Assembly (NCBI GenBank): GCA_945890595.1
Contig: CAMDCQ010000125.1
Coordinates: forward strand, 1 to 7,094
DNA: 7,094 nucleotides
Direction: 5' to 3'
From: Chitinophaga pinensis
GTDB taxonomy: Bacteria; Bacteroidota; Bacteroidia; NS11-12g; UBA9320
Shown here in pieces: positions 6,275 through 7,094 of this stretch. The position numbers and the translations under genes were made by a program. Under the pieces are notes generated by a model that saw nothing but the letters and a program-made list of their open reading frames with translations, did not search any database and was not told the origin of the DNA. Position 1 is the first letter of the stretch; each line of letters begins with the position of its first letter.

Positions 6275-7094
6275 AAATTACAGTATTATTTACATCCGTT
6301 TTACTTTTAGTAGGTAGAGTGACTTTATGCAATGCCCAAACCACTCTCATCTTCCAAGATGAACTAACTAAAGAGCCCATCTGTAATGTATTCGTAGCTA
6401 CTGAGAGTCAAAAAATCTTTAGTGATTGTAATGGAGTAGCGATACTAACTAAAGCTGCTTCTACCATGCAAGTACGCCATGTTTCTTACAGAGATACAGT
6501 ATTTACTACCTCAGAAAAGGAGCAAGTTATTCTTCTGCAGACTGTATTGTTTAGTTCGCCAACGGTGTACATACGTAGAAGGCAAAATACAGATAAAATA
6601 TACATACCTGCCAAGCAACTAGAGACTATACCCTACCTACTGGGGCAGCGAGATGTGATGAGCTATGTACAAACGCTCCCGGGAGTGAGCAATGCCCAAG
6701 AAGGCAATACAGGACTCAATATACGCGGAGGCAGGTCTGACGAGACGCTCATACTGCTAGATGATGCTCCCATCTATAATCCCAATCACGTATTTGGGCT
6801 TTTTTCTTCTTTCAATGCTGGTGTAGTTAAGTCTGTAGATTTTTATAAAGACAGGACGCCAAGTGAGTATGGTGGCAGAAATGCGGGTGTACTGGCTGTT
6901 CATACCAAAAATGGAGATTTTAATAAACGAAACCTAGAAGCTAACGTAAGCTTACTCGGCAGCGATATAAGCAGTGACGGTTATCTAATAAAAGATAAAC
7001 TAAGTTATAACATAGGCGGTAGAGCTAGCTATGCCAATTTGATAAAATACTTTACCCCAGACTTAGAGGCAGGGTATTATGATGTGAATGCCAA
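6271..7094 (+). CDS. TonB-dependent outer-membrane receptor with carboxypeptidase-regulatory-like domain, 3' partial
   Basis: The ATG at 6271 overlaps the previous gene's stop (ATGA), with a GAGG five bases upstream (6262-6265), and the frame is open to the window edge (274 codons seen). A Sec signal peptide is visible: MKITVLFTSVLLLVG... to NA|Q around residue 22. Residues about 24-95 form the small beta-sandwich (carboxypeptidase-regulatory-like) domain of Bacteroidota receptors. The plug domain follows from about 112, with LPGVSNAQEGNTGLNIRGG (136-154), LILLDDAPIYNPNHVFG (160-176) and the closing EYGGRNAGVLAVHTKNG (199-215), all hallmarks of this receptor group. From about 220 the first barrel strands begin; most of the 22-strand barrel lies beyond the window. 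It would import an unknown ligand through the outer membrane using TonB energy, probably with the DUF4249-like lipoprotein encoded just upstream. No SusD-like gene is visible next to it. The ligand cannot be inferred. Confidence 0.92.
   Translation, partial: MKITVLFTSVLLLVGRVTLCNAQTTLIFQDELTKEPICNVFVATESQKIFSDCNGVAILTKAASTMQVRHVSYRDTVFTTSEKEQVILLQTVLFSSPTVYIRRRQNTDKIYIPAKQLETIPYLLGQRDVMSYVQTLPGVSNAQEGNTGLNIRGGRSDETLILLDDAPIYNPNHVFGLFSSFNAGVVKSVDFYKDRTPSEYGGRNAGVLAVHTKNGDFNKRNLEANVSLLGSDISSDGYLIKDKLSYNIGGRASYANLIKYFTPDLEAGYYDVNA

Noticed and set aside
6318..6333. A lipobox at Cys20 of the receptor (V-T-L-C)
   Set aside because: Leu directly before Cys is not accepted by lipoprotein signal peptidase; the NA|Q site two residues later fits an ordinary Sec signal peptide.
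1..7094. CRISPR arrays, tRNA or rRNA genes, insertion sequences
   Set aside because: No spaced direct repeats, cloverleaf-forming sequence, transposase-like frame or terminal inverted repeats were seen.

Overview
The window reads as a chromosomal segment from a member of the Bacteroidota. Four things support this. The first gene ends in a type IX secretion (T9SS) C-terminal sorting domain. The other genes belong to families typical of the phylum: a large BNR/sortilin-type propeller protein, a DUF4249-like lipoprotein, and a TonB-dependent receptor with an N-terminal carboxypeptidase-regulatory-like domain. The -7 promoter boxes fit the phylum's TAnnTTTG pattern. The DNA is AT-rich and Shine-Dalgarno sequences are mostly weak or absent. 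I cannot name a genus.

Layout: (1) positions 1-201 hold the C-terminal tail of a secreted T9SS cargo protein, cut by the window edge. (2) A symmetric hairpin at 222-248 sits between two convergent genes and can serve as terminator for both. (3) A minus-strand gene at 271-3534 encodes a roughly 1087-residue exported BNR/Asp-box (VPS10/sortilin-like) propeller protein. (4) A divergent intergenic region of about 160 bp carries a well-formed Bacteroidota promoter for the plus strand, a weak candidate for the minus strand and a short inverted repeat. (5) A plus-strand operon follows with three overlapping or abutting genes: a large lipoprotein of unknown function (3698-5114), a DUF4249-like lipoprotein (5114-6274; TAGTG overlap) and a TonB-dependent receptor (6271 to the window end; ATGA overlap).

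The main finding is at the start of that operon. The first lipoprotein gene contains six tandem TACT tetranucleotides (3750-3773) inside its signal-peptide codons. As given, the well-placed ATG at 3698 is out of frame with the 439-codon body and reads into a stop at 3785. With five or eight repeat units the ATG joins the body and creates a classic lipoprotein signal peptide, with lipobox VTS|C followed by Lys-Glu-Asp. That tripeptide resembles the Bacteroidota surface-lipoprotein export signal. This looks like a phase-variable surface lipoprotein caught in the OFF register. A second unusual element is a near-perfect hairpin followed by six T at 5137-5168, inside the signal-peptide codons of the second gene. 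It looks like an intragenic terminator, and it could make expression of the downstream lipoprotein and receptor depend on translation of the phase-variable gene. The coupling is inference; the repeat, the frames and the hairpin are read directly from the sequence.
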